Positions 1 to 6,392 of a stretch of DNA of 7,562 nt are shown here, one piece after another; the stretch's first letter is position 1, and the number at the start of each line of letters is the position of its first letter. Origin of the DNA: Jutongia hominis. Its GTDB lineage: Bacteria > Bacillota > Clostridia > Lachnospirales > Lachnospiraceae. The position numbers were made by a program, and so were the translations under genes. A model generated the notes under the pieces. That model was given only the letters and a program-made list of their open reading frames with translations, searched no databases and was not told the origin of the DNA. Location of the stretch: NCBI RefSeq assembly GCF_014384965.1, contig NZ_JACRSW010000005.1:1-7562 (forward strand). Reading direction: 5' to 3'.

Positions 1-91
1 ATAGACTAAGCAATGCCTCTTTGTTATTAAAAAGCATTCTAAAAACGGTATCTTTGTAGTTTCGCTGCATCTTTAACTGTTGTTTCTTCAT
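1..91 (-). CDS. Partial CDS: N-terminus of an Rpn-like PD-(D/E)XK nuclease/transposase family protein
   Basis: An ATG at 91-89 opens a frame that stays open for 30 codons to the window edge. It has a strong Shine-Dalgarno AAAGGAG (complement of 98-104) six bases upstream. The visible peptide starts with a basic, Gln/Lys-rich stretch and then reads KDTVFRMLFNNKEALLSL. This matches, from memory, the opening of the Rpn-type (recombination-promoting nuclease / PD-(D/E)XK transposase-like) proteins that are abundant in Lachnospiraceae, where a K-D-x-V-F-R-x-L-F motif precedes a short helix. The catalytic D/E...ExK residues would lie beyond the left edge, so activity cannot be judged. It points the same way as the metal ATPase but is about 350 bases downstream of it, so it is probably a separate unit. 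The family call is an inference from about 18 residues; the reading frame and RBS are clear. Confidence 0.6.
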   Translation of the reverse strand, partial: MKKQQLKMQRNYKDTVFRMLFNNKEALLSL

Positions 92-173
92 AATACGCTC
101 CTTTACAGCCGGATAGATAATCTGTCTGGTTTTGAACCAAATGACAAAATGACAGTTTCCCCGGTCTTGGTGA

Positions 174-193
174 CAGGAGCCTTAAAACTCCTG
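174..193. repeat. Small inverted repeat in the leader of the left-edge gene
   Basis: CAGGAG (174-179) and CTCCTG (188-193) are perfect complements around an 8-base loop. The structure lies about 85 bases upstream of the left-edge gene's start codon. No T-run follows on either strand, so it does not look like a standard intrinsic terminator. It may be a leader structure or chance. Confidence 0.35.
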
Positions 194-247
194 CTTTGAT
201 AGTGAATGAAAAGCATAGAGTTCTAAAGATAATATAAGAAATTAAGA

Positions 248-272
248 TAATGCCTGATAAGCTTTGGCATTA
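248..272 (-). terminator. Possible weak hairpin terminator downstream of the metal ATPase
   Basis: TAATGCC (248-254) pairs perfectly with GGCATTA (266-272) around an 11-base loop. Read on the minus strand it is followed by a T-rich but interrupted tract (TCTTAATTTCTT). It sits about 175 bases after the ATPase stop codon, which is far for a dedicated terminator. It is the best stem in the interval but is not a clear intrinsic terminator. Confidence 0.25.
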
Positions 273-445
273 AAGAAAGTATTAGATTTATGCTTTGGTC
301 TATTGTAACAAATGAGGGTTATTTTTACAATATTTTTCTTACGATGTCCTTTGTATCTAACCCTTAGTATCGTACTAATATCACATGTATCTTACATCTT
401 AAATGTCAAAACAATAATTTTCCCTGTTTAGTTTCCAACATAAAC

Positions 446-2956
446 TTACTTCAAAGATTTTGCATACAAAACTCTGATAGAGTTCAATACACAAAGCATG
501 GCAACACCGGAGTCTGCAAAAACAGCCATCCACATAGATGCTATACCGCAAAGCCCCAACACCATAACTGCCACTTTAACCGCTAAAGCAAAAACAACAT
601 TCTCATATGCAATTTTTTTGGTCTTTCTTGCAATGTTATAGCTTTCATTTAACGCACTCAGACGAGAAGTCATAAATACGACATCTGCAGCCTCAATCGC
701 TGCATCCGCACCACTACCCATAGCAGCTCCGACATCTGCTCCTGCAAGAACAGGTGCATCATTGATACCGTCTCCGATAAACATAACCGCACCGTATTTC
801 TCACGAAGTGCCCCAAGATTTTTTAACTTATCTTCTGGCATCTGACGTGCAAATACTTCATCAATCCCTGTCGTTTCCTGTACTGCTTTCGCATTTTTCT
901 CTGTATCTCCGGTCAGCATGGCTGTATGAAGACCTAATGTTTTCATACGCTGGATTGCTTCCGTAGAATCCGCCTTAACCAGATCATTGATCTGGATACG
1001 TCCGGCATATTTACTGTCTTTTGCCACAAACACTTCTGTGCCGCATTCCTGTAGATCATTTTGTGGAATAGCGATCTGATATCTTTGTAAAAGTTTCTGG
1101 TTACCGCATAAGATCTTGCCTTCAGGCAAAGTAACTTCAATGCCCTCACCGGAGATTTCTTTCATATCTTCCGGCTTTTCAGATGTTAATTTTCTTTCTT
1201 TCACCGCTTCACGAATGCTGACTGCGATCGGATGTGTTGACGCACTCTCTGCACTGCCGGCCCACGTAATGATCTGTTCTTCTGTAAATGCATCAGCAGG
1301 TATCACAGATTCTACTTTGAAATTACCTTCTGTGATCGTTCCCGTTTTATCCATAACAACAGCTTTGATGTCAGCAAGCATTTCTAAGGAAACGCCACCT
1401 TTGAACAAAATACCCAGTTTCGATCCTGCTCCGATTCCGGCAAAGAATGCCAATGGCACGCTAAGAACCAATGCACATGGGCAACTGATGATCAGAAATG
1501 TTAATGCCGTATATACCCAATGTGCCCAATCGCCTGTGACGATAGACGGAATGATGGCAGTTGCTGTCGCTGCAAGTACAACAAACGGGGTATATATTCT
1601 GGCAAATTTTGTAATAAAACGATCCATTTTCGGCTTAGAGGCTGCTGCATTCTCTACAGCTTCCAAAATTCTTGTCACCATAGAATCTTCTAACAATTTA
1701 TCCACTTGCAAATATAAAATGCCGGAAGTATTGACACAACCGGAAAGGACTTCACTGCCCGGTGCAACAGCTACCGGAACCGGTTCTCCTGTTACAGCAG
1801 AAGTATCAATACGGCTTTCGCCTCGCAATACCGTACCATCCAATGGAATGCGGTCTCCCGGTCGGATTTCGATACAATCACCAACTTTTACATCTTCAGG
1901 ATCCACCTCTATTACTTTTCCCTCTTCATATAAACGTACCATTTCAGGTCGCATATCAACTGCTTCCATAATCTGTTTGCGGCTCTTATTTACTGCCACA
2001 TCTTCAAAAAGCTCACCGATGCGATAGAATAACATAACACCAACAGCTTCCGCAAAATCGCCAACTACAAACGCTCCGATCGTTGCAATACTCATTAGGA
2101 AATTTTCATCAAAAACTTTTCCTCCAAAGAGATTTTTTACAGCTGTCAAGACAATTTCAGCCCCTAATATAATATATGCAATAACGAAAATACTTTCAGG
2201 AAGATATTGCACATTAGCGAATTTTTCTACAAGTTCCGCAACGACAAATAATACTGCTCCGATTGCAAGAACAATTGCATCTTTATGCTCAGCAAAGAAA
2301 GAAGTCTTTTCTTCTTCCTCTTCTTCGTCATCATGATGATAGTAATGATCGTGGTCATGGTCACAACAGCTATCTTCGTCATCGTCATGATGGTGGCGAT
2401 GATGCTCGTGGTCATGGCCGCAACAACAATCTTCGTCATCGTCATGATGGTGGCGATGATGCTCGTGGTCATGGCCGCAACAGCAATCTCCGTCATCGTC
2501 ATGATCGTGCTCGTGATGCTCATGCTCGTGATCATGGCCGCAACAGCAATCTCCGTCATCGTCATGATGATGCTCGTGATGCTCATGCTCGTGGTCATGG
2601 CCGCAACAACAATCTCCGTCATCGTCATGATCGTGCTCGTGATGCTCATGCTTGTGGTCATGGCCGCAACAACAATCTCCGTCATCGTCATGATGATGGT
2701 GATGCTCGTGACTATGTGCTTTTGCTTTTCTTTTTCCGCGCTTCAGACTGCCAATCTCTGTACCGGGTTCTACTTTATCCGCAAGTGCCTGTAATGCTTT
2801 TACTGTCTCATCCGGATTTTCTGCTTCTACATATAACTGCTGGGTCGTAAAAGATAACGTTACGCTTTCCACTTCCGGCAGTTCATTCATTTTTGCCTCA
2901 AGCTTTGCTGCACAGTTTGCACAGTCAATGCCTGTAATCGAATATTTTTTCTTCAT
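446..2956 (-). CDS. cadA: Heavy-metal (Zn2+/Cd2+/Pb2+-type) translocating P-type ATPase with His/Cys-rich N-terminal array
   Basis: An 836-residue P1B-type ATPase that would export divalent soft metals across the cytoplasmic membrane using ATP. In order it shows an HMA domain with the GIDCANC metal site (Cys12, Cys15), a His/Asp/Cys repeat array (about 81-216), membrane helices from about 226, the actuator TGE (389-391), the membrane CPC motif (492-494), the phosphorylation motif DKTGT (Asp536), the HP signature (575-576), TGD (682-684) and GDGINDAP (728-735). Lys794 and Asp815 (in FADSG) in the last two helices match the Zn/Cd/Pb group rather than the Cu group; this specificity is inferred from the family. 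The frame extends 11 codons further upstream, but AAGGAGG (2963-2969) sits six bases before the ATG at 2956 and the protein then begins just before the HMA domain, so I chose that start. All catalytic motifs are intact. It is preceded by its own promoter and an ArsR-type operator. The symbol marks the family type; zntA/ziaA-like would be equally fair. Confidence 0.93.
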   Translation of the reverse strand: MKKKYSITGIDCANCAAKLEAKMNELPEVESVTLSFTTQQLYVEAENPDETVKALQALADKVEPGTEIGSLKRGKRKAKAHSHEHHHHHDDDGDCCCGHDHKHEHHEHDHDDDGDCCCGHDHEHEHHEHHHDDDGDCCCGHDHEHEHHEHDHDDDGDCCCGHDHEHHRHHHDDDEDCCCGHDHEHHRHHHDDDEDSCCDHDHDHYYHHDDEEEEEEKTSFFAEHKDAIVLAIGAVLFVVAELVEKFANVQYLPESIFVIAYIILGAEIVLTAVKNLFGGKVFDENFLMSIATIGAFVVGDFAEAVGVMLFYRIGELFEDVAVNKSRKQIMEAVDMRPEMVRLYEEGKVIEVDPEDVKVGDCIEIRPGDRIPLDGTVLRGESRIDTSAVTGEPVPVAVAPGSEVLSGCVNTSGILYLQVDKLLEDSMVTRILEAVENAAASKPKMDRFITKFARIYTPFVVLAATATAIIPSIVTGDWAHWVYTALTFLIISCPCALVLSVPLAFFAGIGAGSKLGILFKGGVSLEMLADIKAVVMDKTGTITEGNFKVESVIPADAFTEEQIITWAGSAESASTHPIAVSIREAVKERKLTSEKPEDMKEISGEGIEVTLPEGKILCGNQKLLQRYQIAIPQNDLQECGTEVFVAKDSKYAGRIQINDLVKADSTEAIQRMKTLGLHTAMLTGDTEKNAKAVQETTGIDEVFARQMPEDKLKNLGALREKYGAVMFIGDGINDAPVLAGADVGAAMGSGADAAIEAADVVFMTSRLSALNESYNIARKTKKIAYENVVFALAVKVAVMVLGLCGIASMWMAVFADSGVAMLCVLNSIRVLYAKSLK
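2327..2716 (-). repeat. Coding tandem repeat: His/Asp/Cys metal-binding array in the ATPase
   Basis: This stretch encodes residues about 81-210 of the ATPase. It is built of near-identical units running HDHEHEHHEHDHDDDGDCCCG, first at a period of 21 residues (63 bp), then 19 (57 bp). CCC clusters start at residues 95, 116, 137, 158 and 177, and a sixth, degenerate SCC starts at 196, giving 17 cysteines and several dozen histidines. It ends in a run of Asp/Glu (209-216) just before the membrane domain. The near-identity of units at DNA level points to slippage or unequal recombination, so copy number probably varies between strains. The reading frame is intact through all units. Confidence 0.92.
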
Positions 2957-2962
2957 AGGATG

Positions 2963-2969
2963 CCTCCTT
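2963..2969 (-). promoter_or_regulatory. Ribosome binding site that fixes the ATPase start
   Basis: The minus strand reads AAGGAGG here, six bases before the ATG at 2956-2954. The more upstream ATG at 2989 has no comparable site and would add 11 residues that are not part of an HMA fold. Confidence 0.85.
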
Positions 2970-3000
2970 AAAATGAAAACGCTTTTCAAATCATTTGTTC

Positions 3001-3020
3001 ATATGAACATTCATTCATAT
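3001..3020 (-). promoter_or_regulatory. Predicted ArsR/SmtB-family operator for the metal ATPase
   Basis: ATATGAA (3001-3007) and TTCATAT (3014-3020) form a perfect 7-6-7 inverted repeat containing the TGAA-N6-TTCA core typical of metal-sensing ArsR/SmtB repressors (CzrA/CadC/ZiaR type). A second, overlapping palindrome GTTCATATGAAC lies at 2997-3008. The site falls at about +4 to +23 of the predicted transcript, a position that would block early transcription when a repressor is bound; metal would release it. The repressor itself is not encoded intact in this window. Confidence 0.7.
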
Positions 3021-3029
3021 ATTACAATT

Positions 3030-3058
3030 AATATAACACCCTTTTCTTTATTACGCAA
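3030..3058 (-). promoter_or_regulatory. Promoter of the metal ATPase gene
   Basis: On the minus strand TTGCGT (3058-3053) is followed after 17 bases by TATATT (3035-3030). The -10 is preceded by TG with one base between (TGnTATATT), an extended -10 that compensates for the weak -35. The start site would be near 3023, leaving a leader of about 65 bases that contains the operator and ends with the AAGGAGG ribosome site. Confidence 0.6.
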
Positions 3059-3142
3059 TAGTTTTTGAAGAATTATTTTTATATTCTTTTCGTAAGACTG
3101 CTTTTATCTCTAATGTCATAAAAATCCATCTATCCAATGACA

Positions 3143-4315
3143 TCAATCACGTATCACTTTATCCAGACATTCATGTTCTTCACATGTTGTATTCGTTATC
3201 ATACCCTGTGCATCCACAAAAGATCTTTTTTCATTTGCATCCTTATAAATAACAGATACATGGTATGCTGCGGACGGATTGCTGCTATAACTTTTTATAC
3301 CCAACCAGACACCTTCGCCATCTGCGATCGTACCTGTCGTACTGTCATATAAATATGGCAGTCCCAGATCATCTGTAGCTGCTTTTTGAACAATATCTAC
3401 TCCAACGCAGGTTGTAATACCTCCCTGCAGATCCATAATACGGTTTAATGTTGACATTGTCCTAAACATATTATAATACAGATCAATGCCGTCAACCGAA
3501 AAAGCATTCCAAAATGTCGGGTTTGTCGCCTTCTTTGTACATCCACTGCCGGGATAGTGTGTTGTCGTGCTGATATAGCTTGCAAGCGCATTTAATTTTT
3601 GAAGATTGGTTATATTATCCGTCCAAATCTTTGTTTCCACTTTATGACGTGCATGTGCATAGTATTCTTCATCCAGATAATTTTCCTTATCATCACATGG
3701 TTGTGTTGCAATGTAGATCACATCGTATAATGTATCATCCCTGTATGCTTTTATTTTGCAAACACGCACACCTACTCCTGCCTTAACCGTAAGCTTTCTT
3801 GCACTAAGACGTTTTTTGTCAGTATCACTGATTGGCTGTTGTGCACATGGACTAACAATGTTGTCCCTGCCATAATCATATCTTGCGCGAAGTTCTTCTG
3901 TTGTATTACTAACCATAGCGAATCGGAACAAGTTCACCGTTTTCATTTAACTTTGTATATTGGTCTGTCTGTTCATCACTGCCGTCTTTATAAACTTCAT
4001 AGGTACATTTTCCTTCCGGTTTTGCATCAAAACGAATATCAACCGGCTGTCCGACAATCGCTTCCTTTTGACCATAAGATGCCATCTGCGGCATCGCCTT
4101 GTCTATTTCAAAAGTATCTGTCAATTCACCCGTATAATTTCCCATTCCATATACATGAACGGTGGCGAAACCTACATACAATGCCGAGTGTATTCGGCAG
4201 TTCCAGACTGCCATCCGGCTTTTCAGTTGTTCCCGTCTGGAAACTCGCCACCAAATGTAAGCAGATTATACCATGTACTTCGTCTGGCAGATAACATATC
4301 TGCACTATAATACAT
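3143..4315 (-). pseudogene. Frameshifted fragment of a surface protein with Ig-like and transglutaminase-like domains
   Basis: Coding-like sequence continues across three reading frames. Frame 1 runs from 4315 to a TGA at 4225-4223 (ends EFPDGNN). The next frame carries EKPDGSLELPNTLG (about 4224-4183). The third carries GMGNYTGELTDTFEI, typical of bacterial Ig-like surface domains, and ends at a TAG at 3909-3911. Frame 1 then resumes at about 3913 to a TGA at 3143. At 3909-3917 losing one base explains the break: adding one base restores a smooth join from ELVPIRYG to VSNTTEEL. The last 267-codon frame contains a transglutaminase-like domain with candidate Cys180 (GGITTCVG), His229 (AAYHVSV) and Asp245 (FVDAQG), counted from the ATG at 3946. 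No signal peptide, anchor or good RBS is visible, so both ends appear lost. The C-terminal 267 codons could still be read as a protein, but their first ~12 codons are out-of-frame Ig-like sequence. Alternatives are sequencing error at the shifts or a phase-variable gene. Confidence 0.7.
4284..4311 (+). promoter_or_regulatory. Tentative rightward promoter with embedded inverted repeat
   Basis: A consensus -10 TATAAT (4306-4311) lies 16 bases after CTGGCA (4284-4289, four of six -35 matches). GCAGATA (4287-4293) and TATCTGC (4297-4303) form a perfect 7-3-7 inverted repeat in the spacer, the place where an ArsR-type autorepressor could bind. It precedes the ArsR/SdpR-like remnant by about 30-40 bases. 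Against this, the same bases read as plausible codons of the surface-protein fragment on the other strand, so the match may be coincidence. Confidence 0.3.
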
Positions 4316-4340
4316 TTAACAATTAGGCTAAATATTAAAC

Positions 4341-4421
4341 GAGGAGCATGATGAATTCTTGGGTATACAAGATACATTAAAAGCACTGGCAGATCCAATA
4401 CGACATAACATTACTCTACTT
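4341..4421 (+). pseudogene. Truncated N-terminus of an ArsR/SdpR-family repressor
   Basis: From 4359 the plus strand reads LGIQDTLKALADPIRHNITLL, which matches the start of ArsR-family winged-helix repressors (x-x-Q-D-T-L-K-A-L-A-D-P-x-R-x-x-I), especially the SdpR-like autorepressors of clostridia. GAGGAG (4341-4346) and tandem ATGs (4348, 4351) lie upstream, but they are one base out of frame; inserting a single T in AATTCT would join MMN to the conserved part. After the codon at 4419-4421 the similarity stops and the sequence becomes the 3' end of the convergent histidine kinase gene. The DNA-recognition helix and any metal site are missing, so no functional repressor can be made. The family match rests on about 20 residues but is highly characteristic. 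Confidence 0.6.
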
Positions 4422-4437
4422 TGTTTTGGGGAAGCAT

Positions 4438-5622
4438 TCAGATTCGTTGTAATGATCGTGATTTTAACATTGAATGCTGTGCAAAAGCCACCTCGAAAAT
4501 CGTTCCCCCAGTCTTGCCTGATTTGATACAAATACTGCCATCATGTACTCTAACGATTTCACGGACAAAAGCAAGACCCAGTCCTACGCCACCCAGCTCC
4601 CGGCTTCTGGATTTATCCACACGGAAGAATGGCTCGAACACACTCTCCCTAAGCTCCTTTGGTATTCCGCTTCCCGTATCTTCTACAGACAGATAAACAT
4701 GCTTGTTTCTCTGATATGCGGTTACTGTAACCTGTCCGAGCGGATGATTATATTTGATGGCATTCTCAACCAGATTGTATACAAGCCTGTAAATAAGGAT
4801 ATCACTGCCTATCATAGTGGCATCCTCACATTTTCCAATCAGCTTTATATTCTTTTCCACGGCAAGAGGCTCAAGGTCTGCCAAAACCTCTTCAACAATA
4901 GCATCCAATATAATTTTATCATCCCTTCCCACCGTCTGAAGCTCACTCATGTCAAGAAGAGTCTTTACCATCCTGTTTAATTTATCATTTTGTTCCGTAA
5001 CCATTTTTATGGTCTGCAAAGTGTCTGCATCATTTCCCGGGTGAGAGGCAGAATTATATAAATCAAGCCGTACCTGCATTAACGCTAATGGAGTACGCAG
5101 CTCATGTGCTGCATTTGCAGTAAACTGTCTCTGTATCTCAAATGCTTCCGACAGACGCTCAAGCATCTTATTATAAGAAATACCCAGCTGGTTCAGTTCC
5201 TTAACATTGTTTTCCTCTATTCTTGAATCAGACAGATTCTGAGCCTGTACCTCTTCAATTTTATCTGAAAACTCCCTGATTGGTCTGAGTGCATGCCCGC
5301 TTATAAAATAAGTGACGACACCTCCCAAAAGCGCCAGCAAAACCGTGATTATCAGACTGTTTCTTTTATAATCGGCCTTATTATTGTACACCTGAACCGA
5401 AAATTCATCCGCAAACTCATCCCACTTATCGTCCGGTATGCTGATATATATTTCATCTGATTTGTTTCCTTTTTCATCCCCCTGTGACTCTACCGCATCC
5501 TGCAGAGAATCGATGTAATGCACACCATTTTTATAGACAAACATAGTCAGACAGCCACATATAATAGCAATACACAATGCAGTAATGCACGTAAGTCTCC
5601 ACTGTAGCGACATTCTTTTCAT
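4438..5622 (-). CDS. Membrane sensor histidine kinase (OmpR-family partner)
   Basis: This 394-residue protein senses an extracytoplasmic or membrane signal and phosphorylates the response regulator encoded just upstream. It has a first membrane helix (about 11-30), a short acidic external segment (about 31-87), a second helix (about 89-108), HAMP (about 109-160), and a dimerisation/phosphoacceptor helix with AAHELRTPL (His173). The ATPase domain follows with the N box NLVENAIKYN (283-292), G1 DTGSGIP (315-321), F box FEPFFRVDKS (329-338) and G2 GGVGLGL (344-350). All motifs are intact. The start ATG overlaps the regulator's stop by four bases (ATGA) and has GGGAGGAG (5631-5638) eight bases upstream, indicating translational coupling. 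The last ~14 residues, after FEVAF, fall beside the point where the ArsR remnant begins, so the natural C-terminus may have been altered there. The external domain has no family I recognise, so the signal is unknown. Confidence 0.93.
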   Translation of the reverse strand: MKRMSLQWRLTCITALCIAIICGCLTMFVYKNGVHYIDSLQDAVESQGDEKGNKSDEIYISIPDDKWDEFADEFSVQVYNNKADYKRNSLIITVLLALLGGVVTYFISGHALRPIREFSDKIEEVQAQNLSDSRIEENNVKELNQLGISYNKMLERLSEAFEIQRQFTANAAHELRTPLALMQVRLDLYNSASHPGNDADTLQTIKMVTEQNDKLNRMVKTLLDMSELQTVGRDDKIILDAIVEEVLADLEPLAVEKNIKLIGKCEDATMIGSDILIYRLVYNLVENAIKYNHPLGQVTVTAYQRNKHVYLSVEDTGSGIPKELRESVFEPFFRVDKSRSRELGGVGLGLAFVREIVRVHDGSICIKSGKTGGTIFEVAFAQHSMLKSRSLQRI

Positions 5623-6299
5623 CTGTCAGACTCCTCCCGTATTTTATAGCCTTCACCTACCTTGTTCTGAATGGGATCATATCCCAGCTTCGCCTTAAGC
5701 TTTTTTCTAAGTGAAGACATATGTACCCTGATTGCTCCGCTAAAGCTGTCTGCCGTGGCATCCCACACATGCTCTATCAGCTCCTCCTGACTCACCGGTC
5801 TGCCTATATTGATAAGTAAATATTCCAAAATACCATTCTCTTTTCTTGTCAGTGGAACCGGCTCTTCCTTTGCATATGCCTCGCGTTTAATCGTATCAAA
5901 CTTTATTTCTCCGCATTTAAGACATATATCATTCTGTACAAATTTCCTTCTTGTCAGGCTTCTGATACGTGCCTCAAGCTCCTGCAGATGGAATGGTTTT
6001 TCCATGTAATCATTTGCTCCTGCATCCAGTCCCTCTACCTTATCAGCAATCTGACCTCTTGCAGATAATATCAAAACCTTAGTTTCATCATTGTATTTTC
6101 TAAGCTCCTTAAGAAGCTCCATGCCATCCATCCCCGGCAGATTCAAATCCAAAACTATCAGATCATAATTCTCCGACAGTATACATTCAAGAGCCTCTTT
6201 CCCATCATAACAGGTATCCACCTCATAACCGGCAGCATACAGACTCTTTGCAACCATATCACATATTTGTTTCTCATCCTCAACAATTAATAATCTCAA
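5619..6299 (-). CDS. OmpR/PhoB-family response regulator
   Basis: A 226-residue two-domain transcription factor. The receiver domain (about 1-118) has the acidic pocket Glu7/Asp8, phosphoacceptor Asp51 (LIVLDLNLPGMDG), Ser79 (ILSARG) and Lys101 (EKPF). The winged-helix DNA-binding domain (about 125-222) has the typical PLTRKENGILEYLL and SLRKKLKAKLG stretches and ends in GEGYKI. The open frame extends to 6419, but the extra 40 residues are not receiver-like and would run over the promoter and the divergent gene. TTG at 6299 gives the canonical start MRLLIVEDE, with AGGAG (6306-6310) six bases upstream, so I chose it. It is first in an operon with the histidine kinase. The family binds direct repeats, and a fitting pair lies just upstream at 6316-6333, between this gene and the divergent redox genes. 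Confidence 0.94.
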   Translation of the reverse strand: MRLLIVEDEKQICDMVAKSLYAAGYEVDTCYDGKEALECILSENYDLIVLDLNLPGMDGMELLKELRKYNDETKVLILSARGQIADKVEGLDAGANDYMEKPFHLQELEARIRSLTRRKFVQNDICLKCGEIKFDTIKREAYAKEEPVPLTRKENGILEYLLINIGRPVSQEELIEHVWDATADSFSGAIRVHMSSLRKKLKAKLGYDPIQNKVGEGYKIREESDR

Positions 6300-6315
6300 A
6301 ATGTTCTCCTGCTTC

Positions 6316-6348
6316 TTAACAATAATTTTACAACCCATATTGTATAAT
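6316..6348 (+). promoter_or_regulatory. Predicted activator-dependent promoter of the redox gene pair, with PhoP-box-like direct repeats
   Basis: A consensus -10 TATAAT lies at 6343-6348 with no recognisable -35 at 16-18 bases. In its place are two direct repeats, TTAACA (6316-6321) and TTTACA (6327-6332), with an 11-base period; as heptamers (TTAACAA/TTTACAA) they match in six of seven positions. The second ends about 9-10 bases before the -10. This is the geometry of pho-box promoters bound by PhoB/PhoP-type regulators, whose Bacillus PhoP hexamer is TT(A/T)ACA. The encoded OmpR-family regulator is the obvious candidate binder. The start site would be near 6355 and the leader about 38 bases. 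Confidence 0.5.
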
Positions 6349-6367
6349 ACCAAAGTCAGCTGGTCAA
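6339..6367 (-). promoter_or_regulatory. Promoter of the response regulator-kinase operon
   Basis: On the minus strand TTGACC (6367-6362) is followed after 17 bases by TACAAT (6344-6339); each matches five of six consensus positions. The start site would be near 6332, giving a leader of about 33 bases. The -10 overlaps the divergent -10, and the putative regulator repeats (6316-6333) fall at about the start site and in the leader. The regulator may therefore repress itself while activating the other side. Confidence 0.6.
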
Positions 6368-6392
6368 CAATACAACAAAAAGGAGCAACATT

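Larger units (their letters stand above)
92..445. other. Intergenic region between the metal ATPase and the left-edge gene
   Basis: About 350 AT-rich bases with no credible gene on either strand. It holds the Shine-Dalgarno of the left-edge gene (98-104), a tandem copy of AAATGACA near 139-155, a 5-bp hairpin TGGTT/AACCA at 127-139, and the two larger hairpins listed separately. I found no convincing GC-rich stem plus T-run directly after the ATPase stop, so where that transcript ends is not evident. No good promoter for the left-edge gene could be fixed. Confidence 0.5.

Noticed and set aside
1116..2027. A 303-codon open frame on the plus strand opposite the ATPase
   Set aside because: It lies wholly antisense to conserved ATPase motifs, has no recognisable domain, and is a by-product of that gene's codon use.
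2327..2716. Regularly spaced DNA repeats that might be a CRISPR array
   Set aside because: The units are contiguous 57-63 bp coding repeats without unique spacers, in frame with the ATPase.
2263..2850. Plus-strand and alternative minus-strand open frames (154-195 codons) over the His/Cys array
   Set aside because: These are low-complexity translations of the repeat in other frames; the ATPase frame is continuous with domains on both sides.
2957..2989. Eleven-codon upstream extension of the ATPase
   Set aside because: The ATG at 2989 lacks an RBS, and the extension covers the strong AAGGAGG that serves the ATG at 2956.
3068..3088. AAGAAT/ATTCTT hairpin upstream of the ATPase promoter
   Set aside because: Six AT-rich base pairs around nine bases in AT-rich DNA are expected by chance, and it lies outside the promoter.
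3113..3143. ATGTCAT/ATGACAT inverted repeat at the end of the surface-protein fragment as a terminator
   Set aside because: It is AT-rich with a 17-base loop, overlaps the stop codon, and no T-run follows on the minus strand.
3839..4310. Plus-strand open frames of 116 and 151 codons over the surface-protein fragment
   Set aside because: They have no RBS or recognisable motif and are antisense to Ig-like and transglutaminase-like sequence.
4543..4980. A 145-codon plus-strand frame opposite the histidine kinase
   Set aside because: It is antisense to conserved kinase boxes and shows no domain or ribosome site.
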